Shown: positions 40,924-49,965, counted from the stretch's first letter. The stretch: 64,000 nt of DNA from Paucibacter_B soli (GCF_037482845.1 NZ_JBBHJW010000011.1:1-64000); one strand, 5' to 3'. Notes: a model not told the origin generated them from the letters alone. Numbers and translations are program-made.

Positions 40924-42492
40924 TCAGTCGCCGCGCCCGTGGGCGTCGCCCAGCCGGAACACCGCCACCGCCTGCACCAACTGGCGCGCCTGCTGCTTCA
41001 GGCTGGCGGCGGCGGCGGCGGTCTGCTCCACCAGCGCGGCGTTGTGCTGGGTGGCACGGTCCATCTGGCCCACCGCGGCACCGATCTGCGCCACGCCGGC
41101 GCTCTGCTCCAGGCTGGCGGCGCTGATGCCACCCACCACGGCGCTGACTTGGTGGATCGCCTGCACCAGCTCCGCCACCGCCGCGCCGGTCTGGCCCACC
41201 AGCGCGCTGCCCTGGTCGACGCGCGCCAGACTGGCGAGGATCAGCTGCTTGATCTCGCGCGCCGCCTGGGCGCTGCGCTGCGCCAGATTGCGCACCTCGC
41301 CGGCCACCACTGCGAAGCCGCGCCCCTGTTCGCCGGCGCGCGCCGCCTCCACTGCGGCATTGAGCGCCAGGATATTGGTCTGGAAGGCCAGGCCGTCGAT
41401 CACCGCGATGATCTCGCCGATGCGGCGCGAACTCTCGTTGATGCCCTGCATGGTCTGCACCACCTCGGCCACCATCTGGCCGCCGCGCACCGCCACCTCG
41501 CTGGCTTCGCGCGCCAGCTGGTCGGCCTGGCGCGCATGGCTGGAGGCCTGCTGCACCGTCGAGCCCAGCTGCTCCATCGACGCGGTGGTCTGCTGCAGGG
41601 CCGAGGCCTGCTGCTCGGTGCGGCTGGACAGATCGCTATTGCCCTGCGCGATCTGGGTGCTGGCGCTGGCCACGCCCTCGGCATCTCGGCGCACGCCCGC
41701 CACCAGCTCGGCCAGGCTGGCGCGCATGCGCTCCAGCGAGGCCAGCAGGCGCGCGACCTCATGGCCGCCGCGCACATCCACTTGCGCCGTCAGGTCGCCG
41801 CGCGCCACCGCATCGGAGGCCGCGATGGCCTGCTCCAGCGAGCCGACGATGCTGCGCACCAGCAGGCGGCCAAGGCCCAGCGCCAGCAGCAGGCCGGCCA
41901 GGCCCAGGCCGATGGAGAGATTGCGAATGCCGGCGTGGCGCGCTTGGGCCTGGGCATGCTCGGCCTGCGCGCCGCGCAGCAGCAGCTGCATGAGGGCCTG
42001 GATGTCGGCGCCCACCGCGACGTAGTGCGGGCGCACCGCCTCCACCACCAGGCGCTGAGCGCCGACGATGTCGCGCGCCTTCAGCGCCGCCAGCGTCGGC
42101 AGCAGGCCTGCGCTGACGAAGCGCTGGCGATGCTCGGCAAACTGCTGGGCCAGCGCGCGTTCCTCGGGCTCATGGGCCCTGGCCATATAGCGTGCCCACA
42201 GCGCGCTGATGGCCTGGATATTGCCTTCCACCTCGGCCACGCTGCGCGCGATGCTGGCGTCGTCGGGCGTCACCAGGGCCACCGCCAGCGCCAGGCGGTT
42301 GCGCAGCAGGCGCTCCTGGATCTCGGCCACCAGGGCCATCGGTTCGGCGCTGCGCTCGTAGACCCGCTGCAGCCCCTCGTCGGCGCGCGTCAGGCCCGCC
42401 AGCCCGGCGCCGCCCAGCAGCAGCATGAGGGTCAGCAACATGCCGACCAGGAGGTGGAGACGGGTCGATATCTTCAGCTGATTCACCTGCAC
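40924..42492 (-). CDS. Methyl-accepting chemotaxis protein
   Basis: Chemoreceptor of 522 residues: TM1 (HLLVGMLLTLMLLLGGAGL), a periplasmic four-helix-bundle domain with RxxLAVALVTPDD, TM2 (about 188-210), HAMP, and a cytoplasmic signalling hairpin with the tip EIIAVIDGLAFQTNILALNA and EAARAGEQGRGFAVVAGEV. Methylation helices are present, but no C-terminal CheR-tethering pentapeptide is seen. It shares a transcript with the downstream GGDEF-EAL gene and probably links ligand sensing to both CheA and c-di-GMP. The promoter is at about 42,537-42,565. Confidence 0.93.
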   Translation of the reverse strand: MQVNQLKISTRLHLLVGMLLTLMLLLGGAGLAGLTRADEGLQRVYERSAEPMALVAEIQERLLRNRLALAVALVTPDDASIARSVAEVEGNIQAISALWARYMARAHEPEERALAQQFAEHRQRFVSAGLLPTLAALKARDIVGAQRLVVEAVRPHYVAVGADIQALMQLLLRGAQAEHAQAQARHAGIRNLSIGLGLAGLLLALGLGRLLVRSIVGSLEQAIAASDAVARGDLTAQVDVRGGHEVARLLASLERMRASLAELVAGVRRDAEGVASASTQIAQGNSDLSSRTEQQASALQQTTASMEQLGSTVQQASSHARQADQLAREASEVAVRGGQMVAEVVQTMQGINESSRRIGEIIAVIDGLAFQTNILALNAAVEAARAGEQGRGFAVVAGEVRNLAQRSAQAAREIKQLILASLARVDQGSALVGQTGAAVAELVQAIHQVSAVVGGISAASLEQSAGVAQIGAAVGQMDRATQHNAALVEQTAAAAASLKQQARQLVQAVAVFRLGDAHGRGD

Positions 42493-42536
42493 AACCTTTC
42501 GCCGTCAAACGCCCGCCGCTGTTGCGGCATCGCGGA

Positions 42537-42565
42537 TTTATAGTAACGCGTACGCTACATGTTCA
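42537..42565 (-). promoter_or_regulatory. Promoter of the chemoreceptor/GGDEF-EAL unit with dyad in the spacer
   Basis: Minus strand: -35 TGAACA (42565-42560), 17-base spacer, -10 TATAAA (42542-42537), about 45 bases before the chemoreceptor start. The spacer holds the partly symmetrical GTAACGCGTACGCTAC (42543-42558), which includes the palindrome GCGTACGC. This is a plausible operator for the TetR-type repressor encoded immediately upstream. Confidence 0.5.
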
Positions 42566-42623
42566 CTTCAGGGTTTGTGCGGCCCCTGCGCGGCCCTGTG
42601 CGCAGCGCGGATCAGCGGTGGGT

Positions 42624-43268
42624 TCAGGCGCTGGCGCCGGCCTCGGCGCGCGCGCGCTGCAGCTGCTGCTCGAGGTCGTCCAGCATGCCGTCGAGCAGCT
42701 GCGCGGGCGCCAGCCTGGGCTTGGTGGACAGGCCGATATTGGTGAACAGATAGCCGATCACCTTCAAGCGGCACAGGTCATGGGCGAGCTGGCGCTGCGC
42801 CGGCGAGGCTGCCGGCCCCAGGCAGGCATCGATCAGGGCCTCGCTTTCGCGCCGGAAGCCCGAGGCCGGACCGGCGGCCAGAAAGCTGGGCGCAATTTCG
42901 TTGCAGGGGTCGAACACCAGCTTGAAATCCTGCGGCCGCTCCATCCAGAAGCGCACATAGGCCGCGTACAGCAGGCGCAGGCGCTTGATCGGCGCCTCGG
43001 CGGCCTTGCTGCGCGTGTGCGCCTCCTGCAGCGAGGCCTCCAGCACCTCGCCCCAGACCTGCTCCAGCAGCGCCGACTTGCTGGGGAAATAACGGTACAG
43101 CGACATCGCCGAGATGCCCACCGCCTGGGCCACGCCGCGCATCGTCACGGCACCGTAGCCGCCCTCCTGATGCAGGCGCCCCACCGCCTGCAGGATCTGC
43201 GCGCGCAGCTCCTCGCGCTCCGCACCGCGGCGGCGGCGGATGGACTTGCGGGCGGCTTGGATGGGCAT
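42624..43268 (-). CDS. TetR-family transcriptional regulator
   Basis: Regulator of 214 residues with the N-terminal TetR helix-turn-helix (VTMRGVAQAVGISAMSLYRYFPSKSALLEQV) and an all-helical ligand domain. The basic N-terminus (MPIQAARKSIRRRRGAER) precedes it. It is upstream of, and collinear with, the chemoreceptor gene, and divergent from the histidine kinase gene at 43,396. Ligand unknown. Possible targets are the chemoreceptor promoter and the divergent kinase. Confidence 0.9.
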   Translation of the reverse strand: MPIQAARKSIRRRRGAEREELRAQILQAVGRLHQEGGYGAVTMRGVAQAVGISAMSLYRYFPSKSALLEQVWGEVLEASLQEAHTRSKAAEAPIKRLRLLYAAYVRFWMERPQDFKLVFDPCNEIAPSFLAAGPASGFRRESEALIDACLGPAASPAQRQLAHDLCRLKVIGYLFTNIGLSTKPRLAPAQLLDGMLDDLEQQLQRARAEAGASA

Positions 43269-43395
43269 GGATGAGGTTTGGCGTGGCCGCCGATGTTCGC
43301 ACTTTCAAGGGCGCGCAGCATACTCGTTCCCACCAAGCCGGCCGGCGCGGGGCAGGCCTCAGAATCGGACTTCCGCAAGCGCAGGAAGCCCGGGC

Positions 43396-44997
43396 ATGGT
43401 GGTATTGCAACGCAGTCTCGACCGCTCGGTGCAGCGCACCCTGCAGGGCCTGCTCTGGTGGCTGGGTGCGCTGTTGCTGCTGGCGGTGGCCTCGGGCCTG
43501 CTCACCAGCCAGCTGCTGACGCGGCAATTGGCCACCGTCTACGCCGATCGCGTGGTGCCGCTGCGCGACCTGCAGCGCATCAGCCAGCTACTCAATGTCG
43601 ACGTGCCGGTGACCCTGGGCGGCGCCAACGGCGCGCTGCAACAGCAGCTGCTGAACGAGCTGGTGCGCGAACAGAGCGCGCTCTGGCGCAAATACCTGGC
43701 CACCTACCTGACGCCGGAAGAGAGCGCCCTGGCCGATACAGCCAGCCAACAGCTGGGCGCGCTGCAGACCCTGCTGGGGGCCGATCGACCGCCGGATGCC
43801 GCGAACCGCTACATGCTGCAGCTGCGCCCGCTCAATACCACGCTCTCGGCCCTGCTGGACCTGCAGGTGCGCGTCGCCGACAGCGAGCTGAACAGCGGGC
43901 GCGCCTGGGGCCGCTGGGCCTCGGCCTGGGGCTTGCTGCTGGCCCTGCTGGGCCTGGCCCTGATGCTGCTGGCGATCCGCCTGGTGCTCAGCCGCGTGCT
44001 GCGGCCGCTGGGGGTGGTGGCCGATGCCGTCGCCAGGCTTTCCGAGGGCGATCTGACGCTCAGTGCCGAGGCCAAGCAGCTCTCCGGCGACTTCGCGGAG
44101 GTCGGCGACCAGCTGCGCCGCCTGCGCAATTCGGTGGCCGAGCGGCAGCAGCTGCTGGCACATGAACAGGCCCTGGGGGCGCAGCTGCGCGAGGCCCAGA
44201 CCGAGCTGGTGGAAGCCGAGAAACTGGCCTCGCTGGGCGCGCTGGTGGCCGGCGTGGCGCATGAGCTCAACACCCCGATCGGCGTGGCGGTGACGGTCTC
44301 CAGCGGCCTGGCCGACAAGGTGCAGCGCTTCCAGCAGGAGCTGGCCCAGGGGCCGCTGAAGCGCTCGATGCTAGACGGTCTGCTGGCCAGCATCAACGAG
44401 GCCGACCAGCTGCTGGCGCGCAATCTGGCGCGCGCCGCCGAGCTGATACGCAGCTTCAAGCAGGTGGCGGTGGACCGCAGCAGCGCGCAGCGGCGCCAGT
44501 TCGACCTGCGCGAGACGGTGGACGAGCTGCTGGCCTCGCTGCGCCCCGCCTACGGCCGCCATGGCACCGAGCTGATCAACGAGCTGCCGCCCGGCCTGCG
44601 CATGGACAGCTATCCCGGCGCGCTCGGTCAGGTGCTGAGCAATCTGGTGGTCAACGCGGTGCTGCATGGCTACGACGGCCGCGGCGGCAGCGTGCGCATC
44701 GCGCTGGCCGATCGCAGCGAGGGCACGCTGGACCTGATGGTGGAAGACCAGGGCCAGGGCATGTCGGCCGAAGTGCAGGCGCGCGCCTTCGAACCCTTCT
44801 TCACCACCCGGCTGGGCCAGGGCGGCAGCGGCCTGGGGCTGGCGATCGTTCGCAACCTGGTGGTGGGCCTGCTGGGCGGGCGCATCGTGCTGCACAGCGC
44901 CGAGGGACAGGGCTGCCGTTTTCTGCTACACCTGCCGCTGAGCGCCCCGGCCGGCGCCACCAGCGCTTCTGAACACCATGCCAGTCACACCGCCTGA
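43396..44997 (+). CDS. Sensor histidine kinase (4HB-HAMP-HisKA-HATPase)
   Basis: Membrane kinase of 533 residues. TM1 (GLLWWLGALLLLAVASGLL) precedes a periplasmic four-helix-type sensor, TM2 (WASAWGLLLALLGLALMLLA), a HAMP linker, a coiled coil, and a dimerisation/phosphoacceptor helix with GALVAGVAHELNTPIG. The ATPase domain carries LSNLVVNAVLHGY (N box), VEDQGQGMS (G1) and GGSGLGLAI (G2). The start with AGGAAG at 43,383 gives a normal N-terminus. It overlaps the response regulator gene by 20 bases, so the two form a pair. It is a paralogue of the kinase at 47,374-48,981. Confidence 0.92.
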   Translation: MVVLQRSLDRSVQRTLQGLLWWLGALLLLAVASGLLTSQLLTRQLATVYADRVVPLRDLQRISQLLNVDVPVTLGGANGALQQQLLNELVREQSALWRKYLATYLTPEESALADTASQQLGALQTLLGADRPPDAANRYMLQLRPLNTTLSALLDLQVRVADSELNSGRAWGRWASAWGLLLALLGLALMLLAIRLVLSRVLRPLGVVADAVARLSEGDLTLSAEAKQLSGDFAEVGDQLRRLRNSVAERQQLLAHEQALGAQLREAQTELVEAEKLASLGALVAGVAHELNTPIGVAVTVSSGLADKVQRFQQELAQGPLKRSMLDGLLASINEADQLLARNLARAAELIRSFKQVAVDRSSAQRRQFDLRETVDELLASLRPAYGRHGTELINELPPGLRMDSYPGALGQVLSNLVVNAVLHGYDGRGGSVRIALADRSEGTLDLMVEDQGQGMSAEVQARAFEPFFTTRLGQGGSGLGLAIVRNLVVGLLGGRIVLHSAEGQGCRFLLHLPLSAPAGATSASEHHASHTA

Positions 44998-47152
44998 GGA
45001 CGACGCGCTCGACATCGTGGACGATCTGCGCGCCGCCGGCGCGCCCGCGCACAGCTGGCGCGTGCTGGTGGTCGACGACGAGCCCGACCTCGTGCAGGCC
45101 ACGCTGTTCGCGCTGCGCGACGAACGCATCGACGGCCGCCCGCTGAGCCTGCTGACCGCCGGCACCGCCGCCGAGGCCGAGCTGCTGATACAGGCCGACG
45201 CCGAGATTGCGGTGCTGCTGCTGGACGTGGTGATGGAGACGCCCGATGCCGGCCTGCGCCTGGTCGAGCGCGTGCGCGCCCTGCCCGGGCGCCAGGCGCT
45301 GCGCATCATCCTGCGCACCGGCCAGGCCGGTTATGCACCCGAGCTGGAGGTGATACGGCGCTACGACATCAACGACTACAAGACCAAGGCCGAGCTGACC
45401 CAGCTGCGCCTGCTCACCTGCCTGACGGTGGCGATACGCGGCTTCCACCAGCTGCGTCGCATCGAGTCGCACCAGCGCGGGCTTGAGAAGGTGGTGCGCG
45501 CCTCGGGCCGGCTGATGAGCGAGCGCGGCTCCTTGCAGGCCTTCGCCGACGGCGTGCTGACGCAGATCTGCACCATCGTCGACGGCCAGCCCGATGGCGT
45601 GCTGGTACTGCGGCTCGGCGCCGGGTCGGGCGAGCGTGCGATTGCCGAGGTGGTGGCCGGGGCCGGCGCGTTCGCGCGCCTGGTCGGCCTGCCGGCCGAG
45701 GCCCTGCCCGAGCCCCTGCGCGGCGCGCTCGCTCACATCAATGGCGCCGACGTGTCACACCATGGCGGCTACGGCGTGGTGCGCGCCCATGCCCAGGATG
45801 GCGACGCACTGCTGGTGCTGTTCTCGCTGTCCTCGCCGATGGACGAGGTGGCCACCGGGCTGCTGGAGTTGTTCGCCGCCAATCTCTCGCTGGCCTATGA
45901 CGATGTGAAGGCCTATATCGAGCTGCAGCACCGCGCGCATCACGATCGCGAGACCGGCCTGGCCAACCGGGCCGGTCTGAAGGCCCGCCTGGGCAGCGCC
46001 ACCGGCCTGGAGTTCGCCCAGGTGGCGGTGGGCGATCTGCAGGAGATCCGCGGCGTGCTGGGCGAGGCGGTGGCACGGCGCGCGCTGCAGGACCTGGCCC
46101 TGCGTCTGCAGCAGGTGCTGGGCGGGCAGGCCCAGGTGGCGCGCCTGGAGGGCGACCGCTTTGCACTCGCCATGCCCGGCCCGGTCACCGACGCGCTGGT
46201 GCAGCGCCTGCTGGCGGCGCTGGCGCAGCCGCTCAATGTCGGCGATATGGCACTGCAGCTGCCGATGGCGCTGGGCTGGTCGCGCGGCGGCACGAGCGTG
46301 GATCAGGCCATCGACGAGGCCGGCCTGATGGTGGCGCGTCAGGCGCCTGGCCGCCAGGTGCGCAGCGCCAGCTTCTCGGCCGCGGTGCGCGAGCAGGTGC
46401 ATCGCCGCATGACCCTGCTGGCCGACCTCGACGCCGCCCTGGCGGAGGACCGCATCGAGATGTATCTGCAACCCCAGGTGCGCCTGGCCGATCAGAACAG
46501 CGTGGGCGCCGAGGCGCTGGTGCGCTGGCGCACGCGTGAGGGCGCCATCGTGATGCCAGACCGTTTCATCGCCGTGGCCGAGCACACCGGCGCGATCGTG
46601 CAGATCGGCGAGCGCATGGTCGAGAAGGCGCTGGCGCATCTGGCGAGCTGGCCCGATGCGCGCTTGCGCATCTCGGTCAACCTGAGCCTGCGCCAGCTCG
46701 AGGAGCCCGACTTCGCCGCCTGGGTCACGGCGCAATGCGATGCCCATGGCGTGGCGCGCGAGCGCCTGCGCCTGGAGATCACCGAGACCGCCTTCGCGGT
46801 GCATAGCGAGCAGGTGGGCCCGGCACTGGCGGCGCTCACCGAGGCCGGCTTCGAGCTCTCGATCGACGACTTCGGCACCGGCCAGTCCTCGCTGGGTCGG
46901 CTGGCCGAGATCGCGGTGCACGAGCTCAAGCTGGACCGCTCGCTGGTGCGCGGCATCGAGCACGATGCGCGTGCGCGCCGCGTTGCCGGGCTGATCGTCG
47001 AGCTCGGGCGCGACCTCGGCGTCGAGGTGCTGGCCGAGGGCATCGAGACCGAGGGCCAGCTGGCGGTGCTGCAGCAGCTCGGCTGCGTGTTGGGCCAGGG
47101 CTGGCTGTTCGGCCGCGCCCAGCCGGCGACGCAGTTCAGGGCGCAGGCCTGA
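44978..47152 (+). CDS. Response regulator with REC, DUF3369, degenerate GGDEF and EAL
   Basis: Protein of 724 residues. N-terminal receiver (VLVVDDEPDL, phospho-Asp in LLLDVVMETPD, Lys in DYKTKAEL), DUF3369 linker domain, a GGDEF remnant whose signature is LEGDRF (not catalytic), and an EAL domain with all key residues (GAEALVRW, VNLSLRQL, LEITETAF, DDFGTGQSS, ELKLDRS, EGIET). It should be a c-di-GMP phosphodiesterase controlled by phosphorylation from the kinase encoded just upstream, and possibly from the paralogous kinase at 47,374. Confidence 0.93.
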   Translation: MPVTPPEDDALDIVDDLRAAGAPAHSWRVLVVDDEPDLVQATLFALRDERIDGRPLSLLTAGTAAEAELLIQADAEIAVLLLDVVMETPDAGLRLVERVRALPGRQALRIILRTGQAGYAPELEVIRRYDINDYKTKAELTQLRLLTCLTVAIRGFHQLRRIESHQRGLEKVVRASGRLMSERGSLQAFADGVLTQICTIVDGQPDGVLVLRLGAGSGERAIAEVVAGAGAFARLVGLPAEALPEPLRGALAHINGADVSHHGGYGVVRAHAQDGDALLVLFSLSSPMDEVATGLLELFAANLSLAYDDVKAYIELQHRAHHDRETGLANRAGLKARLGSATGLEFAQVAVGDLQEIRGVLGEAVARRALQDLALRLQQVLGGQAQVARLEGDRFALAMPGPVTDALVQRLLAALAQPLNVGDMALQLPMALGWSRGGTSVDQAIDEAGLMVARQAPGRQVRSASFSAAVREQVHRRMTLLADLDAALAEDRIEMYLQPQVRLADQNSVGAEALVRWRTREGAIVMPDRFIAVAEHTGAIVQIGERMVEKALAHLASWPDARLRISVNLSLRQLEEPDFAAWVTAQCDAHGVARERLRLEITETAFAVHSEQVGPALAALTEAGFELSIDDFGTGQSSLGRLAEIAVHELKLDRSLVRGIEHDARARRVAGLIVELGRDLGVEVLAEGIETEGQLAVLQQLGCVLGQGWLFGRAQPATQFRAQA

Positions 47153-47155
47153 AGC

Positions 47156-47305
47156 TCAGCGCTTTTTCTTCGCCTTCTTGGCGGCGGCAGCGGCCGGCGG
47201 CGGGCTCGGCTTGTGTTGATCGCCGATCACGCTCTTCAGCGGACAGACCTTGAAGGCCGGACATTTCTGGCAACCGGCAAGCACGGCGATCGGGCAAAGC
47301 GTCAT
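47156..47305 (-). CDS. Small Cys-rich protein (49 residues)
   Basis: A 49-codon gene with AGGAG at ideal spacing before its ATG. The protein starts MTLCPIAVLAGCQKCPAF and has four Cys (4, 12, 15, 21) in the pattern CX7CX2CX5C, then a short linker, a Pro/Ala stretch and the Lys-rich tail KKAKKKR. The Cys set could bind zinc or an Fe-S cluster, and the basic tail could bind nucleic acid or acidic lipids. No known family is recognised. It faces the response regulator gene (3 bases between stops) and is 68 bases from the second kinase gene. Confidence 0.7.
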   Translation of the reverse strand: MTLCPIAVLAGCQKCPAFKVCPLKSVIGDQHKPSPPPAAAAAKKAKKKR

Positions 47306-47373
47306 GCGAAAGTCTCCTGGACGCGGCGATGCCGCGCGTCTGCACTGTACGCGCTTTGCCCGGCAGCGGCCGT

Positions 47374-48981
47374 TCAGCCCGGCAAGGCCTGCACCGGCAG
47401 CCTGATCACCACGCTACAGCCACCGCCCGGCGTGCTTTCCACATGGATGTGGCCGGCCAGTATGCCGGTGACGATGTTGTAGCTGACATGCAGGCCCAGG
47501 CCCGAGCCGCCGGAGCCCAGCTTGGTGGTGAAGAAGGGGTCGAAGACGCGCCCGAGATGCTCGGCCGCAATGCCGCGGCCATCGTCCTGCACGCGCAACT
47601 CGATCTGCGCGGCGTCGAGACGGTGCGCGCTGATCAGCACATGCCCGGGGGCACCGGGCTCATAGCCATGCACCAGGGCGTTGCTGAGCAAATTGACCAG
47701 CACCTGGATCAGCGGACCGGGGTAGCTGTTCAGCACCAGCTCGGCGGGCACTTGCTGCGTCACCGTGAGCGCGCTCTGCTTGAGCCAGGGCTGGCATTCG
47801 AGCAGCGCCTGTGTCACCACGTCGGCCAGCTGGAAGCGGCGCCCTTGCGCCTGGCCCTTGTCCACCGCCAGCTTCTTGAAGCTGCTGACCAGTTCGGCGG
47901 CACGTTCGAGATTGCGCAGCAGCAGGCGACTGCCGTCCTGCACCGCCGCCACGTAGTCGCTCAAGGCATGGCGGGTCAAGCCCGCACGCGCAGCCTCGTG
48001 CAGCTGCTGGGACTGCGCGTCTATGGTGCTGGCGGCCAGCATGCAGTTGCCAATCGGCGTGTTGAGCTCATGCGCCACCCCCGCCACCAAATGACCCAGC
48101 GCCGCGATCTTCTCGCTGCGCACCAGCTCGTCCTGGGTCTGCTTGAGTATCTCCAGATTCTTGGCCAGCTCACGATTCACGGCGCGCAGCGCCGCATCGC
48201 GCTCGATCAGGGCATCGCGCATCGCGCTCATGGCGAACAGCAGGCTGTGGTGGTCCTTGGCGCGTATGTGGATGTCCGGCGAGAGGTTGCCGATCGCGAT
48301 CTGGTGCGCGATCGAGGCCGCGTAATCGGGCTCGCCGCCCAGCTTGCGCAAGATGTAGCGGCTCAGCAGGCCGGTCACCAGGACGCTCAACAGCACCGCG
48401 CCGGCCGCAAAGCCAAGCATGAGCCGGCGCGCACCGGCGTGGGAGCGCCGCACCTCGGCGCTGGCCTCGGCCATGAGCCGCTCCTGCACCTCGGTGAGCC
48501 GCCCCAGCAGCGTGAAATAACTCTCCTGGTAACCATGCAGATCCACCACCAGCAGATTGCGCGCCTCGCCCAGCTTTTGTTCGCCGACCAGGCGTATGAA
48601 GTCTTCCTGGTTGACGATATAGGCCGAGTGCACGCTGGCGATCTCCTCCAGCAGCGCGCGCGACTCGGGGTCGCGAGCGACCTGCGCCAACTGCGCCAAC
48701 GCCCCTGCCATGCGACCGTTAGCGGGTGCGATGTCCTGCAGCTGCGTCAGCGCGGCCTCCTTGAACAGCAGGGTGTTGCGCATGATGCGCGCGATGCCGC
48801 CCAGCTCCTGGGTGACCACGCTCACCGCACGCGTGCTGGCATGGCGCTCGTGCAGGGCCAGGTCGGTGACCTCGTTGAGTTCGCGCAGGCGCAGCAGGCC
48901 AAGCAGGCTGGTGGCGATGAGCAGGCCTATCACTGCCCCATAGCCCAGCGCCAGGCGGTGGCTGAGCTTGAGCACGGGCAT
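47374..48981 (-). CDS. Sensor histidine kinase (4HB-HAMP-HisKA-HATPase), paralogue of the kinase at 43,396
   Basis: Kinase of 535 residues: TM1 (LALGYGAVIGLLIATSLLGLL), a periplasmic four-helix-bundle sensor, TM2 (LMLGFAAGAVLLSVLVTGLL), a chemoreceptor-like HAMP (LGGEPDYAASIAHQIAIGNL), a coiled coil, HisKA motif GHLVAGVAHELNTPIG, and ATPase boxes NLLSNALVHGY, QDDGRGI and GGSGLGL. It follows the periplasmic binding protein gene by 9 bases and likely reads its ligand state. No response regulator is on its own transcript. The nearest is the REC-EAL gene facing it. Confidence 0.92.
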   Translation of the reverse strand: MPVLKLSHRLALGYGAVIGLLIATSLLGLLRLRELNEVTDLALHERHASTRAVSVVTQELGGIARIMRNTLLFKEAALTQLQDIAPANGRMAGALAQLAQVARDPESRALLEEIASVHSAYIVNQEDFIRLVGEQKLGEARNLLVVDLHGYQESYFTLLGRLTEVQERLMAEASAEVRRSHAGARRLMLGFAAGAVLLSVLVTGLLSRYILRKLGGEPDYAASIAHQIAIGNLSPDIHIRAKDHHSLLFAMSAMRDALIERDAALRAVNRELAKNLEILKQTQDELVRSEKIAALGHLVAGVAHELNTPIGNCMLAASTIDAQSQQLHEAARAGLTRHALSDYVAAVQDGSRLLLRNLERAAELVSSFKKLAVDKGQAQGRRFQLADVVTQALLECQPWLKQSALTVTQQVPAELVLNSYPGPLIQVLVNLLSNALVHGYEPGAPGHVLISAHRLDAAQIELRVQDDGRGIAAEHLGRVFDPFFTTKLGSGGSGLGLHVSYNIVTGILAGHIHVESTPGGGCSVVIRLPVQALPG

Positions 48982-48990
48982 GCTGTGCTC

Positions 48991-49965
48991 CTAGCGCCCG
49001 AACACGTTCTTGTTCACCAGCGGCATCAGCTCGTGGATATTCTTGCCCGTGCCCACCATGATGGGCACCAGGATCTGCTTGGGCGGGCGCTCGCCGCGCA
49101 GCCCCATCAGCAAGGCCTCGGCCGCCCGGCCGCCCATCAGATAGGGTTGTTGCATGCCCACCGCCACCAGGGTGCCGCTGCGCAGCAAGGCCTCCACCTC
49201 GGGCATGGCGTCAAAGGACGCCAGCAGCAGCTCGCCAGGCTTGCGCGGCGGCCGCATGGCCTGGAGCGCCTGCAGCGCGCCGTCCACCGGTTGATCGGTC
49301 TGGATAAAGAGGGCGCGCAGCTGCGGCGTGGCGGCCAGCAGCTCCGTCACATAACCACGCGTCTCGGCAGCCGAGTAGTCGCGCATCTGCCGCAAGCCTG
49401 CCTCCTGCCCCACGCCGGCCTCCCGCATGGCGTCGCGAAAGCCGTTGGTACGGTCCTGGCCGTTCTTGCGCGCCAGCGAGATGGTGATCAGCGCATAGGG
49501 GCTGGCCTGCCAGCCACGCTCCTTCATGGCCGCGGCCAGGGTCGCGCCGACATCGTAGGCACCACGGTAGTTGTCGGACTTGACATAACTGAGGTACTCC
49601 CCACCCTGGGTACCGATGTCGGCAATCACCACCGGCACATGGGCCTGCTGCGCCAGTTTCAGCACCGCCGGCGCTGACGCGCTGTCGGTCGGCGAGATGA
49701 TGATGCCGGCCACGCCCTGTGCAATGAGCTCACGCGCATGATGCAGCTGGAGCTGGGGGTCGAGCCGGCTGTCCAGCTCCTCGTAGGCATAGCCCTGCGC
49801 CTGCACCACGGACCGGATGCCACGCCCCATGGTGGCCCAGAAGGGCAGATCCAGCTTGGCCGTCAGGTAGACGATGCGCGGTGCGGCCGCCTGGCTGGCC
49901 TGACCCGGTAGCCAGGCCAAGGCCAGCATGAGGGCCGCGGCGGCAAAGCAACTGCGCTTGTCCAT
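48991..49965 (-). CDS. Periplasmic sugar-binding-type protein (Peripla_BP_4), paired with a histidine kinase
   Basis: Periplasmic protein of 324 residues with signal peptide MDKRSCFAAAALMLALAWLPG. The ribose/galactose-binding-protein fold shows as IVYLTAKLDLPFWATMGRGI, GVAGIIISPTDSASAPAVLKLAQQAHVPVV, SDNYRGAYDVG and FIQTDQPVDGALQAL. With no transporter genes and a kinase gene 9 bases downstream, it resembles LuxP/LuxQ- or TorT/TorS-type sensing pairs. The ligand may be a sugar, autoinducer-like furanose or small polyol. AGGAG precedes the ATG. Confidence 0.88.
   Translation of the reverse strand: MDKRSCFAAAALMLALAWLPGQASQAAAPRIVYLTAKLDLPFWATMGRGIRSVVQAQGYAYEELDSRLDPQLQLHHARELIAQGVAGIIISPTDSASAPAVLKLAQQAHVPVVIADIGTQGGEYLSYVKSDNYRGAYDVGATLAAAMKERGWQASPYALITISLARKNGQDRTNGFRDAMREAGVGQEAGLRQMRDYSAAETRGYVTELLAATPQLRALFIQTDQPVDGALQALQAMRPPRKPGELLLASFDAMPEVEALLRSGTLVAVGMQQPYLMGGRAAEALLMGLRGERPPKQILVPIMVGTGKNIHELMPLVNKNVFGR

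Noticed and set aside
44978..47152. Response regulator as a diguanylate cyclase
   Set aside because: Its GGDEF-position signature is LEGDRF, so synthase activity is unlikely. Only the EAL domain appears catalytic.
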